Source: Maribacter algarum (ex Zhang et al. 2020) (GTDB lineage: Bacteria > Bacteroidota > Bacteroidia > Flavobacteriales > Flavobacteriaceae). Taken from it: DNA of 64,000 bases. The stretch is from NCBI RefSeq assembly GCF_005885635.1, contig NZ_VATY01000003.1:124001-188000 (forward strand). The letters run 5' to 3'. Below are positions 24,177 to 35,263 of the stretch, one piece after another; within the stretch, counting starts at the first letter, position 1; every line of letters starts with the position of its first letter. A program made the translations under genes and the position numbers. The notes under the pieces were generated by a model. The model worked only from the letters and a program-made list of their open reading frames with translations. It did no database searches and was not told where the DNA came from.

Positions 24177-26225
24177 TCATTCAGGATACTCCACTCTTAA
24201 ATGATAAATATTAGTCAACTTTTGCTTGAATATTTTCTTAATCGATTCAATCTCCTTAAACGTAATGTCTGCATTCAAAAACTGATTTGCTGCCATTTGA
24301 CCAGCGATTATCTTATCTACAAATTCATCAATAATAAGGAAGGTTGGATTTTTTAAACTCTTAGACGCCGCCTCAACAGAATCCGCCATCATCAAAATTG
24401 CCGTTTCCTTTGAAAATGGTGTTGGACCTGGATATCTAAAATCATCAGCATTTGCTTCTGGGTCGATTTCTTGCTGTTTCTTAAAAAAATAATAAACCAA
24501 GGTTGTCCCGTGATGCGACCTTATAAAGTCTATGACCCTGTCTGGTAAATTATTTTTACGAGCCAATTCAATTCCGCCAATAACATGATCTAGAATAATC
24601 CTTGCGCTATCTTTTGGCGACAACTCGTCATGCGGATTTACATTGGTAATTTGATTCTCTGTAAAGTAAGTGGGATTCAACATTTTACCAATATCATGAT
24701 ACAAGGCCCCTACTCTAACCAACATAGCATTCGCACCTATTTCATTTGCAGCAGCTTCCGCCAAATTGGATACTTGTAATGAATGATGAAAGGTACCTGG
24801 AGCTTTATTTGAAAGCTCCTTTAATAATTTAGAGTTTGTATCAGAAAGTTCTAACAGAGAAACGTCCGAGACTAAGCCGAATACTTTCTCATAAATATAA
24901 ATTAAGGGCTGAACGAAGAGCGTTATCATTCCATTTAGTAAAAATAGACCCAATGTAAACCAAACTATGTTTTCCAAATTCCCTTCATGAATAATATGAA
25001 AAGCCAGATATCCAACAATGTAGATGAGCGTTATTTGTCCGACAGAGATAAAAAGATTTGCCCTTTTGTACAACTCAGAAACAGTAAGTATGGTAACAAT
25101 ACCTGCGATAATTTGTAGAAAAATATATTCAAAACTATTGGGCACAACAAACCCAAGAATCAAAACGGTCAGTACATGTACAAAAAGTCCTAGCCGCGCA
25201 TCGAAAAAGGTTTTTAACAGTAAAGGAAGTATACATAAAGGGACCACAAAAACATAAGCTTCGTCATACTTCACCACTATTGTGGTTACAAAAACCATCA
25301 AAAGAACATTGAAAAAAATAAAAGTGACCTTCGTATTGTTTTCATAGATTTTTGGTCGATATTTCTTTAAAAACAATAGCAGCATCATTAAGACTAAAGC
25401 TACCAAAATAGCATATCCGAAGAGGATGAAATACTGACTTTTCGCCGTCCATAGTTCAGATTCATATTCCCCCTTCAACGAATTTAAAACTTTGAAGTTT
25501 TCCGCTTCAACAACCTCACCCCTGGCGATAATCAACTTACCTTCATCAACCGTACCGCGGGTATATGAAATTTTTGAAAGTTCATCATTCAATGCTTTAG
25601 TAGAAAGGTCTTCGTCATAGCGAACGTTTGGAGTTGTCAGGTTGAAAAACAGCTCTTGATAAGCCGCCTTAAAAGTTATCAAGCCACTTTTTCGCAATGT
25701 CTCGTTTACTATACCCTCTACATCCTGCACACTATATAGTTCACCTGCAGGTATTTCACTTGCCTCATTGTTCTTAATTAGGTAAACGTTATTCTTGGGG
25801 TTCTTGGATACCGTCTTTTTTACAATTCCATTCTCGTAAATTTCATCAAGAATCGACCTACCGGTTTGAGATAGTGTCCTTAATTGATTTTCGCTGTAAG
25901 CATCTGAAGAAAATACAGAAGGAAAGTTTGCTTCAAATTGTTCATAGACCTTAGACTTTATTCCAGAATCATATTGATAGTAATCAATTCGATTACTTTT
26001 TATACGCTGCTCTTCATCTAGTATTTCGGCTTTATCCTTACTTATGGAAAAATCAAAAGGTGCATAGAGGTTTTCATACTGCCACGGTTTTCCTTTCTGG
26101 AATTCATACTTAAACTGTCCACCCTTCGGAAAGAAAAAAACAATAAGAAATAAGGATACACCGTATAAAAAATATTTATAAATGCGGGATTGGTTCTTGT
26201 ACAAGGTATCCAACGATTTGCTCAT
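24177..26225 (-). CDS. 7TM-HD family phosphodiesterase (PgpH-like)
   Basis: 682 residues from ATG 26,225 (SKSLDTLYKNQ). A longer frame from 26,336 would prefix an unlikely segment. Layout: one TM (about 15-32), an extracellular 7TMR-HDED domain (about 35-260), seven TM helices (about 265-450) and a cytosolic HDIG domain (about 480-670) with HHSLQVSNLAEAAANEIGAN, LYHDIGKM and RSHHGT. PgpH-type proteins hydrolyse c-di-AMP in Firmicutes and Listeria; the Bacteroidota substrate is inferred. It follows the divergent thiolase promoter region. Confidence 0.88.
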   Translation of the reverse strand: MSKSLDTLYKNQSRIYKYFLYGVSLFLIVFFFPKGGQFKYEFQKGKPWQYENLYAPFDFSISKDKAEILDEEQRIKSNRIDYYQYDSGIKSKVYEQFEANFPSVFSSDAYSENQLRTLSQTGRSILDEIYENGIVKKTVSKNPKNNVYLIKNNEASEIPAGELYSVQDVEGIVNETLRKSGLITFKAAYQELFFNLTTPNVRYDEDLSTKALNDELSKISYTRGTVDEGKLIIARGEVVEAENFKVLNSLKGEYESELWTAKSQYFILFGYAILVALVLMMLLLFLKKYRPKIYENNTKVTFIFFNVLLMVFVTTIVVKYDEAYVFVVPLCILPLLLKTFFDARLGLFVHVLTVLILGFVVPNSFEYIFLQIIAGIVTILTVSELYKRANLFISVGQITLIYIVGYLAFHIIHEGNLENIVWFTLGLFLLNGMITLFVQPLIYIYEKVFGLVSDVSLLELSDTNSKLLKELSNKAPGTFHHSLQVSNLAEAAANEIGANAMLVRVGALYHDIGKMLNPTYFTENQITNVNPHDELSPKDSARIILDHVIGGIELARKNNLPDRVIDFIRSHHGTTLVYYFFKKQQEIDPEANADDFRYPGPTPFSKETAILMMADSVEAASKSLKNPTFLIIDEFVDKIIAGQMAANQFLNADITFKEIESIKKIFKQKLTNIYHLRVEYPE

Positions 26226-26370
26226 AGAGAAGATATCTGTTCTCAAAAATAGAAAATAATAAGCTAAGGGAACTTTCGGCGGCCCTGCATTTTTAATAAA
26301 GGCTTCAATAGAGTCCTCACAAGCCTTAAAAAGCATTCATTTCCAAGGAGCTATATCAGCTTAAAATTCG

Positions 26371-26378
26371 TATTTTTG
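26371..26378 (+). promoter_or_regulatory. -7 box of the thiolase promoter
   Basis: TATTTTTG fits the Bacteroidota -7 consensus TAnnTTTG and lies 28 bases before the ATG at 26,407. The -33 TTTG box is not clear. Confidence 0.5.
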
Positions 26379-26406
26379 CAGCCAAAGAAATAAACGAATT
26401 TGTAAC

Positions 26407-27582
26407 ATGAAAGAAGTAGTAATTGTATCAGCCGTACGAACGCCAATAGGGAGTTTCATGGGTATGTTGTCAACTATTCCGGCCCCTAAATTAGGAGCAA
26501 TTGCCATTAAAGGAGCATTAGACAAAATTGGATTGGCCCCTGATATGGTAGAGGAAGTTCTAATGGGCAATGTTGTACAGGCTGGTACAGGTCAAGCTCC
26601 GGCAAGACAGGCGGCAATTTTTGCTGGTATTCCTGATAGTGTTCCATGTACTACGGTAAACAAAGTTTGTGCTTCTGGTATGAAAACCGTAATGCAAGCT
26701 GCCCAAGCTATTGCTTTGGGAGATGCCTCGATAATTGTTGCAGGCGGCATGGAAAACATGAGTTTGATTCCACATTATGTTCATTTGAGAACTGGTCAAA
26801 AATTCGGACCGGCGTCATTGATAGACGGAATGCAGAAAGACGGACTTGTGGATGTATATGATCAAAATGCCATGGGTGTTTGTGCAGATGCATGTGCAAC
26901 GGAACATGATTTTAGTAGAGAAGATCAAGACAAATTCGCCATTCAATCATACCAAAGATCTGCAGAGGCGTCAAATGGAGGTAAATTCAAGAATGAAATT
27001 ATACCGGTCGAAGTACCTCAACGAAGAGGTGAACCTGTATTAGTTTCCGAAGATGAGGAATTCAAAAACGTAAAGTTGGAAAAGATTCCAAATTTACGCC
27101 CTGCCTTTTCGAAAGAAGGAACAGTAACCGCGGCCAATGCCTCGACTATTAATGATGGTGCAGCAGCTCTTGTGCTTATGAGCGCAGAAAAAGCTAAGGA
27201 ACTAAACCTAGAACCTTTGGCAACCATTAAAAGTTACGCCGATGCGGCCCAAGAACCTAAATGGTTTACTACAGCTCCCGCTAAGGCGCTTCCGAAGGCT
27301 TTGAATAAAGCCAATATATCCATAGATGATGTAGATTATTTTGAGTTTAATGAGGCCTTTGCGGTCGTTGGACTTGCCAATATGAAGTTATTGGGACTTA
27401 AAGATGATAATGTAAATGTAAATGGTGGTGCCGTCTCTCTAGGTCATCCATTAGGATGTTCTGGAGCCAGGATTTTGGTTACTTTACTTCATGTTTTAGA
27501 TCAAAACAATTCCAAAATTGGGGCCGCAGCCATTTGCAATGGAGGTGGCGGTGCATCTGCAATTGTTGTGGAAAGAAACTAA
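26407..27582 (+). CDS. Acetyl-CoA C-acetyltransferase (thiolase)
   Basis: 391 residues, normal length for a biosynthetic thiolase, which condenses two acetyl-CoA to acetoacetyl-CoA. Active-site Cys88 is in NKVCASGM, the His is in GHPLGCSGAR, and the second Cys (377) is in ICNGGGGAS. The start MKEVVIVSAVRTPIGSF is typical. It sits 15 bases ahead of the NlpC/P60 gene, so they may share a transcript, although their functions are unrelated. Confidence 0.94.
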   Translation: MKEVVIVSAVRTPIGSFMGMLSTIPAPKLGAIAIKGALDKIGLAPDMVEEVLMGNVVQAGTGQAPARQAAIFAGIPDSVPCTTVNKVCASGMKTVMQAAQAIALGDASIIVAGGMENMSLIPHYVHLRTGQKFGPASLIDGMQKDGLVDVYDQNAMGVCADACATEHDFSREDQDKFAIQSYQRSAEASNGGKFKNEIIPVEVPQRRGEPVLVSEDEEFKNVKLEKIPNLRPAFSKEGTVTAANASTINDGAAALVLMSAEKAKELNLEPLATIKSYADAAQEPKWFTTAPAKALPKALNKANISIDDVDYFEFNEAFAVVGLANMKLLGLKDDNVNVNGGAVSLGHPLGCSGARILVTLLHVLDQNNSKIGAAAICNGGGGASAIVVERN

Positions 27583-27597
27583 TACCTCTATCAAACC

Positions 27598-28350
27598 ATG
27601 CAATACGGTATTTGCCCCCTGAGTGTCGTTCCAATTCGAGCGACTGCTGATGATGCTGGAGAAATGGTATCTCAATTATTATACGGAGAGCATTTTAAAA
27701 TCTTGGAACATCGCAAACGCTGTAGCCGTATTCGTTTAGCATTTGATGGCTTTGAAGGGTGGGTAAGCAATCGCCAAATTGTTATCATTGAGGAGAAAGA
27801 TTACGAAATACTAGAGAACTCTAATAACGTAAAATATTCAAGCGACCTGATTTCTTTTGTTTCCGAAGATTCTGGAACCCTACTTCCAATCATAATAGGC
27901 TCTTCTGTGCAAAAAGTTAAGGCGCTCCCACATACTTTCGAGGGAAGTACAATAGATTCCAAAAGAGAAAAATTCAATCTTGTACAAACTGCCTTGACAT
28001 ACCTAAATGCTCCCTTTTTGTTGGGAGGGCGCACTCCTTTCGGAGTTGACAGTTCTGGTTTCACTCAAATGGTTTACAAAATAAATGGATATTCCTTGAA
28101 AAGAAAATCATCCGAACAATCGGTGCAAGGTGAAGCCTTAAGTTTTATAGAAGAGAGTGAGCCAGGTGATTTGGCATTTTTTGACAACAAAGAGGGTATT
28201 ATTGACCATGTGGGTATTATTATGAAAGACAATTACATAATTCACGCTTTTGGAAAAGTAAGGATTGACCGTTTGGACCATACCGGTATCTTCAATGCCG
28301 AAACAAGAAATTATACCCACTCACTTCGTGTAATTAAAAAAATGGCATAA
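27598..28350 (+). CDS. SH3 + NlpC/P60-fold protein lacking the catalytic cysteine
   Basis: 250 residues: an SH3-like domain (about 5-65, with FEGWVSNRQ) and an NlpC/P60 domain (about 120-250). These normally cleave D-Glu-meso-DAP peptide bonds in the wall. Here the motif is FGVDSSGFTQ (149-158), where active enzymes have D-C-S-G-F, so the nucleophile Cys is Ser152. The catalytic His remains (H204 in IDHVGIIM). No signal peptide is seen. It may be a wall-binding or regulatory protein, or an unusual Ser version. Ends at a strong terminator. Confidence 0.85.
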   Translation: MQYGICPLSVVPIRATADDAGEMVSQLLYGEHFKILEHRKRCSRIRLAFDGFEGWVSNRQIVIIEEKDYEILENSNNVKYSSDLISFVSEDSGTLLPIIIGSSVQKVKALPHTFEGSTIDSKREKFNLVQTALTYLNAPFLLGGRTPFGVDSSGFTQMVYKINGYSLKRKSSEQSVQGEALSFIEESEPGDLAFFDNKEGIIDHVGIIMKDNYIIHAFGKVRIDRLDHTGIFNAETRNYTHSLRVIKKMA

Positions 28351-28377
28351 AAAACCCCCGTATGAAGTGGGGGTTTT
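28351..28377. terminator. Bidirectional terminator
   Basis: Perfect 9-bp stem AAAACCCCC / GGGGGTTTT (28351-28359, 28369-28377) with a 9-base loop, between convergent genes ending at 28,350 and 28,399. Confidence 0.9.
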
Positions 28378-28398
28378 AATTTCAACAGAGAATGTGTA

Positions 28399-29661
28399 TT
28401 ACTCTCCTAATAACTTTTTGATGCGCATGAAGTTTTCATTGTCACCCATTGCACCATAAATGTTCTTCAACTGTGAAAGAAGTCCTTGGTTATCAGGATT
28501 CTGCTTTAGAGCATCTTCAAGAATTTTTGCGCCTTGACCAAATAAATCATCTTTCTTTTGCTTTAATTCATCGTATCTAGCAATATCGCTTCTTGAATTT
28601 CCTAAAGAATTCATTTCATCAATCAATCCATTTCCTTCATTTACATATGTAGTAGAAAGGTTCAATTGGGCGTTGGTATAATTAGGGTCTGCTGCAAGGG
28701 CTTTCATGTATGAAGCTCTAGCTTCTTCAAGATTTCCTTGTTCCATATTGATTACACCAATATTGTAATGTAAATCGGCATTATCAGGCTCCATCTGAGC
28801 AGCTTCGGCCATTAGTGTCTTGAATTTATCCTTATCACCAAGTTTGTAATGAAGATTAGCCTCTTGTAGAATTAAGTTTACATCATCAGGATTACTTGCC
28901 CGTGCTTTTGTATAGGCTTCAAGTGCTTTATCATCTTGACCTAATTGCCCGTAGATTAAAGCTGTGTTCTTTACTATTTCAGCTCTCTTCGATGGTGTTT
29001 TTTCATCTAGAGGATCGGTATAAGTTCCAGACTTAACCATTAAATCTCTCTGGACCTTGTCCATTATTTCAACTTCACCACTTGCGGTATTGGTTGCTTT
29101 ATAAACCGTAGCGCTTCCATCATAACCCACTTCTTGCAGCTCATTATAATAGGTCAAAGCTTGCTCATAATGAGCACCATTTACAGCACTACTGGCAGCA
29201 TAATACAGATAAGAAGTGTCCTTGGGGCTAATTTTATAACTCATGTACAACTTTTCAGCTGCTTGTTTAAAGTTCTTTTTGCCGTTATCATCTACCGCAG
29301 AATTTACCAAATCGGCTACTACAGCTGCCAATCGTTGATTTGTTTCATCGGTATACTTTGCTTTACCACTTGTTTCTTCAACTTCAACTACTTTTTTAAA
29401 AGAGTCCACTGCCTCTGAAAAAGCCTCATTATCACCACCTTTTGCCAATTCAGCATAAGCCTTACCTCTCAAAAAGTGATATTGTGCCTGCATTTTTGCA
29501 TCTGCTCCCGCAATCGATCCTGATGCAGCTTCCAAAGAGGTTTTTGCAGCCATTGCATCACCGCCTTTTAATGCTTTTTCAGCAGCTTTGATTTCCGTTT
29601 TCTGAGCTAAACCAACCATTGAAAAGGACATGGCAGCCAGTATAAAAATTTTAGTTTTCAT
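28399..29661 (-). CDS. Tetratricopeptide-repeat protein, exported
   Basis: 420 residues. A signal peptide (KTKIFILAAMSFSMVGLAQ) is followed by TPR units through about residue 340 (for example ALIYGQLGQDDKALEAYTKA and NIGVINMEQGNLEEARASYM). The C-terminal part has a linker and a final helical pair (EDALKQNPDNQGLLSQLKNI). TPRs serve protein-protein binding; no specific partner can be read. The start is 40 bases after the gyrA stop on the same strand, so gyrA and this gene probably share a transcript. Confidence 0.85.
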   Translation of the reverse strand: MKTKIFILAAMSFSMVGLAQKTEIKAAEKALKGGDAMAAKTSLEAASGSIAGADAKMQAQYHFLRGKAYAELAKGGDNEAFSEAVDSFKKVVEVEETSGKAKYTDETNQRLAAVVADLVNSAVDDNGKKNFKQAAEKLYMSYKISPKDTSYLYYAASSAVNGAHYEQALTYYNELQEVGYDGSATVYKATNTASGEVEIMDKVQRDLMVKSGTYTDPLDEKTPSKRAEIVKNTALIYGQLGQDDKALEAYTKARASNPDDVNLILQEANLHYKLGDKDKFKTLMAEAAQMEPDNADLHYNIGVINMEQGNLEEARASYMKALAADPNYTNAQLNLSTTYVNEGNGLIDEMNSLGNSRSDIARYDELKQKKDDLFGQGAKILEDALKQNPDNQGLLSQLKNIYGAMGDNENFMRIKKLLGE

Positions 29662-29701
29662 TTTCGAATTAATTAAAAATTAGAGTTTATTGATTATTAT
29701 T

Positions 29702-32251
29702 TTATTCTTCTTCGGAGCTATTTTCAGTCGCATCCGTGCTTCCATTATCAATAGCCGTGCCATCTTCGGTAGTTACCTCAATATCAAGGATATCCACTTC
29801 GTCAAGATCATCTTCTTCCTTCATAACCTTAGCCACCGCAGCAATAGAATCATCACCTTTGATGTTGATTAATTTCACCCCCTGGGTAGCTCTCCCCATC
29901 ACCCTAAGGTCTTCTACAGACATACGGATTGCAATACCTGATCGGTTGATAATCATAAGGTCGTCTGAATCAGATACGTTTTTAATCGCCACAAGGTTGC
30001 CGGTCTTCTCGGTTATTGAAATTGTTTTCACACCTTTTCCCCCTCTGTTGGTGATACGATAGTCTTCAATACTAGACCTTTTACCATATCCATTTTCGGA
30101 AACTACAAGAAGTTCGTCCTCGAAATTATGAACTGAAACCATTCCTATTACTTCATCATTTTCACTTGCCAATCGAATACCTCGTACACCGGAAGCATTT
30201 CGACCCATAGGTCTCGTTTTACTTTCTTCAAAGCGAATGGCCTTACCGGATTTCAAGCCTAAGAAAATTTGACTCGTTCCCGTAGTCAACTTTGCTTCCA
30301 GCAATTCATCATCTTCACGAATTCCGATAGCGTTAATACCGTTTTGACGTGGTCTAGAATACTGCTCAAGAGATGTTTTCTTTACAGTTCCTTTTTTGGT
30401 AGCCATTATTACATAATGACTATTTACATATTCTTCATCCTTCAAATCTTGAGTACAAATGAAAGCTTTTACCTTATCCGTATTGTCGATATTTATCAAA
30501 TTCTGAATCGCCCTACCTTTAGAAGTTTTACTTCCTTCGGGAATTTCGTAAACCCGCATCCAGAAACATTTTCCTTTTTGTGTAAAAAACAGCATGTACT
30601 GATGGTTCGTACCAACGAATAAATGTTCTAAGAAATCTTCATTTCGAGTGGAAGAAGCTTTTTGACCAACTCCTCCTCTATTTTGGGTTTTATATTCTGT
30701 TAGGGGCGTCCTTTTAATGTAACCCGCATGAGAAATGGTGATTACCACCTGCTCATTCGGAATCATATCTTCCATACTCAAATCACCGCCTGCAAAGTTG
30801 ATTTCAGAACGACGTTCATCACCGTACTTATCTTTGATTTCAAGAAGCTCCTCCTTAATGATATCCATTCTTCGCTCTTTGCGGTCAAGGATATCTTTTA
30901 AATCGGCAATAGTCTTGATTATCTCATCATACTCTTCACGAAGTTTATCTTGCTCCAGTCCTGTTAATTGACGTAGTCGCATTTCGACAATCGCCTTGGC
31001 TTGAATTTCAGATAGCTTGAAGCGTTCTATAAGGTTTGCCCTGGCTTCTTCAGCGTTAGAAGAAGCTCTGATAATCTTGATTACTTCATCAATATTATCG
31101 GAGGCTATGATTAGTCCCTCTAAAATGTGAGCTCTATCTTCAGCTTTTTTCAGTTCAAACTTCGTACGGCGAACAACAACTTCATGACGATGTTCCACAA
31201 AATAATGAATCATCTCTTTAACATTGAGCAGTTGCGGTCTTCCTTTTACCAAAGCAATGTTATTGACGCTAAAAGAGGATTGTAGTGCGGTATATTTAAA
31301 GAGCGTATTTAAAACGATATTTGGAACGGCGTCACGCTTCAAAATATAAACAATACGCATCCCTTTTCTATCTGATTCATCGCGAATACTAGAAATGCCT
31401 TCTATTTTTTTATCATTGACCAAATCGGCAGTTTTTTTGATCATGTCTGCCTTATTGACCTGATATGGTATTTCCGTTACAATGATACATTCTCGACCTT
31501 GAACTTCTTCAAAAGTAGCTTTAGCGCGCATAACAACACGACCCCTTCCTGTGTGAAAAGCTTCTTTTACGCCGTCATATCCATAGATAATACCTCCTGT
31601 TGGAAAATCAGGAGCTTTTATATGTGTAATTAGCTCATCGATTTCAATATCATTATTCTCGATATATGCTACCGTACCGTCAATAACTTCGGAAAGGTTA
31701 TGAGGAGGCATGTTAGTCGCCATACCTACCGCAATACCTGATGCTCCATTCACCAGTAAATTCGGAACTCTTGCCGGAAGCACCGTAGGCTCTTCCAGTG
31801 AATCATCAAAATTTAGTTGGTGGTCAACAGTATCTTTATCGATATCCGCCAACATGTCATCAGCAATCTTACGCATACGGGCTTCTGTGTAACGCATTGC
31901 CGCCGGACTATCGCCGTCTATCGAACCAAAGTTACCCTGACCATCCACAAGCATGTAGCGCAAACTCCATTCCTGTGCCATACGGACCATTGAATCGTAA
32001 ACGGAAGTATCTCCATGCGGGTGATACTTACCTAAAACTTCACCAACAATACGAGCAGATTTCTTGTGAGCACTTGATGATCGAACTCCTAGTTCGTACA
32101 TTCCGTACAGCACCCTTCTGTGCACAGGTTTTAGTCCATCCCTGACATCTGGGAGGGCACGTGACACAATGACCGACATTGAATAATCAATGTAGGCAGA
32201 TTTCATTTCATCTTCGATATTAATCGGTATCAATTTTTCGCCTTCTGCCAT
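29702..32251 (-). CDS. gyrA: DNA gyrase subunit A
   Basis: 849 residues, a full-length GyrA that cuts and rejoins DNA for negative supercoiling. The catalytic Tyr121 is in AAMRYTEAR, with the quinolone region [10 protein letters not shown] (77-86; Thr82 stands where E. coli has Ser83). Six C-terminal beta-pinwheel blades are present, with the GyrA box QNRGGVGQK (near 530), which separates it from ParC. The acidic C-terminal tail ends at NSSEEE. The gene is divergent from clpC. Confidence 0.97.
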   Translation of the reverse strand: MAEGEKLIPINIEDEMKSAYIDYSMSVIVSRALPDVRDGLKPVHRRVLYGMYELGVRSSSAHKKSARIVGEVLGKYHPHGDTSVYDSMVRMAQEWSLRYMLVDGQGNFGSIDGDSPAAMRYTEARMRKIADDMLADIDKDTVDHQLNFDDSLEEPTVLPARVPNLLVNGASGIAVGMATNMPPHNLSEVIDGTVAYIENNDIEIDELITHIKAPDFPTGGIIYGYDGVKEAFHTGRGRVVMRAKATFEEVQGRECIIVTEIPYQVNKADMIKKTADLVNDKKIEGISSIRDESDRKGMRIVYILKRDAVPNIVLNTLFKYTALQSSFSVNNIALVKGRPQLLNVKEMIHYFVEHRHEVVVRRTKFELKKAEDRAHILEGLIIASDNIDEVIKIIRASSNAEEARANLIERFKLSEIQAKAIVEMRLRQLTGLEQDKLREEYDEIIKTIADLKDILDRKERRMDIIKEELLEIKDKYGDERRSEINFAGGDLSMEDMIPNEQVVITISHAGYIKRTPLTEYKTQNRGGVGQKASSTRNEDFLEHLFVGTNHQYMLFFTQKGKCFWMRVYEIPEGSKTSKGRAIQNLINIDNTDKVKAFICTQDLKDEEYVNSHYVIMATKKGTVKKTSLEQYSRPRQNGINAIGIREDDELLEAKLTTGTSQIFLGLKSGKAIRFEESKTRPMGRNASGVRGIRLASENDEVIGMVSVHNFEDELLVVSENGYGKRSSIEDYRITNRGGKGVKTISITEKTGNLVAIKNVSDSDDLMIINRSGIAIRMSVEDLRVMGRATQGVKLINIKGDDSIAAVAKVMKEEDDLDEVDILDIEVTTEDGTAIDNGSTDATENSSEEE

Positions 32252-32511
32252 TTCTAAATTTTACTAAATTTTATGGGTTAAAAAAGTATGCCAATATACG
32301 TAAAATAGACCCCTTCAAAGCATACATCAAAACGTTTCTTCAACAATTTATTAACACTTTCTGCGTTGTGGTTAGTTGATAATTACAATGTTAATTATTT
32401 TGTAATTCAGACCTTTTTTCGTCATTTCGAACATCTTTAACGAATTGAGGTACAGTATTTGCCTTAGATTGCCTGAGATTTATTAATTTTAATGCTGATA
32501 CGCATAGTTAT

Positions 32512-35061
32512 ATGGATGATAATTTTTCCCCAAGAGTAAAAGATGTAATTGCTTACAGTAAAGAGGAAGCACTAAGGCTGGGTCACGATTTTATCGGCAC
32601 CGAACACTTAATGCTAGGATTGTTGCGTGATGGAAATGGTAAAGCAATTAGCATTCTTGACGCACTTGATGTCGACTTAGATCACCTTCGACGCAAGGTT
32701 GAAATTCTAAGTCCTTCAAATCCAAATCAAGGAAGTGTACAAAAAGATAAAAAAAACCTGCATCTTACTAGACAAGCAGAACGAGCTTTGAAAACTACTT
32801 TTTTAGAAGCTAAACTTTTTCAGAGTTCTTCTATAAATACCGCACACTTATTACTTTGTATTTTACGAAACGAGAACGACCCAACTACCAAGTTGCTGCA
32901 TAAGTTAAAGGTAGATTATGACGGAGTGAAGGAACAGTTCAAATTCATGATTACAAGCGACGACGATATTGTTGATGCGCCAACCTCAGAATCTTTTCCT
33001 AGTGACAATGATGATGTGAACGAGGGCAAAGAAGGAAATTTCGGAGCTCCCTCTAGTCAAAAAGGGAACAAGAAATCCAAAACTCCGGTTCTAGATAATT
33101 TCGGACGAGATCTTACCGCGATGGCGGAGGAGAATAAACTTGACCCAGTTGTCGGCCGTGGAAAAGAAATTGAGCGGGTTTCTCAAATTTTAAGTAGAAG
33201 AAAGAAAAACAATCCGTTGTTGATTGGTGAACCTGGTGTGGGAAAAAGTGCCATCGCTGAAGGCTTGGCGTTACGGATTATAAATAAAAAAGTTTCACGT
33301 ATTCTTTATGGAAAACGTGTTGTTACGCTTGACCTTGCTTCTTTGGTTGCAGGCACAAAATACCGTGGACAGTTTGAAGAGCGAATGAAAGCCGTTATGA
33401 ATGAATTGGAAAAGAATGATGATGTTATTCTTTTTATTGATGAGATTCATACCATAGTTGGTGCTGGTGGCGCTACGGGAAGCTTAGATGCCTCCAATAT
33501 GTTTAAGCCCGCCTTAGCAAGAGGTGAGATTCAATGTATAGGTGCTACAACTTTAGATGAATATAGACAGTATATTGAAAAAGATGGGGCTTTAGAGCGA
33601 CGTTTTCAAAAAGTGATCGTTGAGCCCACTTCTGTTGATGAAACAATTGAAATTCTTCAAAATATAAAGGAGAAGTACGAAGATCATCATAACGTTAGCT
33701 ATACCGAGGAGGCCATTGTTGCTTGCGTAAAGTTGACGAACAGGTACATGACGGATCGTTTCCTTCCAGACAAAGCTATTGATGCCTTAGATGAAGCCGG
33801 ATCCCGTGTACATATAGTTAACATGGATGTACCTAAGCAGATTGTTGAGCTTGAAAAGCAATTAGAAGATGTTCGAGAATTAAAGAACAGTGTTGTCAAA
33901 AAGCAGAAGTATGAAGAGGCTGCAAAGCTTCGCGATGATGAAAAACGCTTAGAAAAGGAACTAGCTGTTGCTCAAGAGAAATGGGAAGACGATAGCAAAA
34001 TGCACAAGGAAACCGTTAATGAAGACAATGTCGCTGACGTAGTTTCGATGATGAGCGGTATCCCGGTGAATCGTATTGCACAAACAGAAAGCAATAAATT
34101 GGCCGAATTGCCAGAGCTTATCAAGGCAAATGTTATTGGTCAAGATGAAGCAGTTGCTAAGGTTGCAAAAGCCATTCAAAGAAATAGAGCGGGATTGAAA
34201 GATCCCAATAAACCTATTGGCTCTTTTATATTTTTAGGTCAAACAGGGGTTGGTAAAACACAGTTAGCCAAAGTATTAGCTAAGGAATTATTTGACTCTG
34301 AAGATGCGCTTATAAGAATTGATATGAGTGAGTACATGGAGAAATTTGCCATTTCACGATTAGTAGGTGCACCTCCTGGGTATGTTGGTTATGAAGAGGG
34401 CGGACAGCTTACAGAAAAAGTGCGTCGCAAACCTTATTCCGTTATATTATTGGATGAAGTTGAAAAAGCGCACCCTGATGTATTTAATATGCTACTTCAA
34501 GTTTTAGATGATGGATATTTAACAGATAGTCTTGGTAGAAAAATTGATTTTAGAAATGCCATTATTATTATGACATCCAATATTGGCGCTCGTCAATTGA
34601 AGGATTTTGGACAAGGCGTTGGTTTCGGAACCTCAGCAAAAAAGTCACAGGCAGATGCACACCAAAAAGGAGTTATCGAAAATGCTTTGAAAAAAGCTTT
34701 TGCCCCCGAATTCTTGAATAGAATTGACGATGTTATTGTATTTAATCCGTTAGAAAGAGAAGATATTCATCAAATTATCGATATCGAGCTTGCGAAGCTG
34801 TTCGCAAGAATCAAGGATATTGGATACGATTTAAAGCTAACTGATGCGGCTAAGGACTATATTGCCGAAAAAGGTTTTGACAAGCAATATGGGGCTAGAC
34901 CATTAAAAAGGGCTATTCAGAAGTATATTGAAGATTCTTTAGCTGAGGAAATCGTGAATTCAAAACTTGAAGAGGGTGATAGTATTCACATGGATTTAGA
35001 CAAAAAGAAAGAAGAACTTACCATAAAGATAAAGAAGCCCAAAAAGTCTTCAGAAGCTTAA
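32512..35061 (+). CDS. clpC: ATP-dependent protease ATP-binding subunit ClpC
   Basis: 849 residues. N-terminal repeat domain (about 1-145), first AAA+ module with Walker A GEPGVGKS (about 239), middle domain with a UVR-like motif (QKYEEAAKLRDDEKRLEKEL, about 465), and second AAA+ module with GQTGVGKT (about 575) and GAPPGYVGYEEGGQLTE. The UVR segment marks it as ClpC rather than ClpB. It unfolds substrates for ClpP and in other bacteria supports stress survival. A terminator follows 25 bases after the stop. Confidence 0.95.
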   Translation: MDDNFSPRVKDVIAYSKEEALRLGHDFIGTEHLMLGLLRDGNGKAISILDALDVDLDHLRRKVEILSPSNPNQGSVQKDKKNLHLTRQAERALKTTFLEAKLFQSSSINTAHLLLCILRNENDPTTKLLHKLKVDYDGVKEQFKFMITSDDDIVDAPTSESFPSDNDDVNEGKEGNFGAPSSQKGNKKSKTPVLDNFGRDLTAMAEENKLDPVVGRGKEIERVSQILSRRKKNNPLLIGEPGVGKSAIAEGLALRIINKKVSRILYGKRVVTLDLASLVAGTKYRGQFEERMKAVMNELEKNDDVILFIDEIHTIVGAGGATGSLDASNMFKPALARGEIQCIGATTLDEYRQYIEKDGALERRFQKVIVEPTSVDETIEILQNIKEKYEDHHNVSYTEEAIVACVKLTNRYMTDRFLPDKAIDALDEAGSRVHIVNMDVPKQIVELEKQLEDVRELKNSVVKKQKYEEAAKLRDDEKRLEKELAVAQEKWEDDSKMHKETVNEDNVADVVSMMSGIPVNRIAQTESNKLAELPELIKANVIGQDEAVAKVAKAIQRNRAGLKDPNKPIGSFIFLGQTGVGKTQLAKVLAKELFDSEDALIRIDMSEYMEKFAISRLVGAPPGYVGYEEGGQLTEKVRRKPYSVILLDEVEKAHPDVFNMLLQVLDDGYLTDSLGRKIDFRNAIIIMTSNIGARQLKDFGQGVGFGTSAKKSQADAHQKGVIENALKKAFAPEFLNRIDDVIVFNPLEREDIHQIIDIELAKLFARIKDIGYDLKLTDAAKDYIAEKGFDKQYGARPLKRAIQKYIEDSLAEEIVNSKLEEGDSIHMDLDKKKEELTIKIKKPKKSSEA

Positions 35062-35085
35062 TAGATGTAAGAAATTAGAACAAAC

Positions 35086-35113
35086 GGGGTCATCTAAAAT
35101 GGCTCCTTTTTTT
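35086..35113 (+). terminator. clpC terminator
   Basis: GGGGTCAT pairs with ATGGCTCC (two G-T wobbles) around a 5-base loop, followed by seven T. Confidence 0.8.
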
Positions 35114-35263
35114 GTCCCTAATCAGTACCCTAGTAAGAAATAAAACACAGGCAACCCCAGTAAAACGCAGTACGAACGATATTTGCGCTATTGGTCTATT
35201 ATTTTTCCCTAACGTGACAGGTAGCTCTACTTTCGTGTGAGACACACTATAACACGAATTTAA

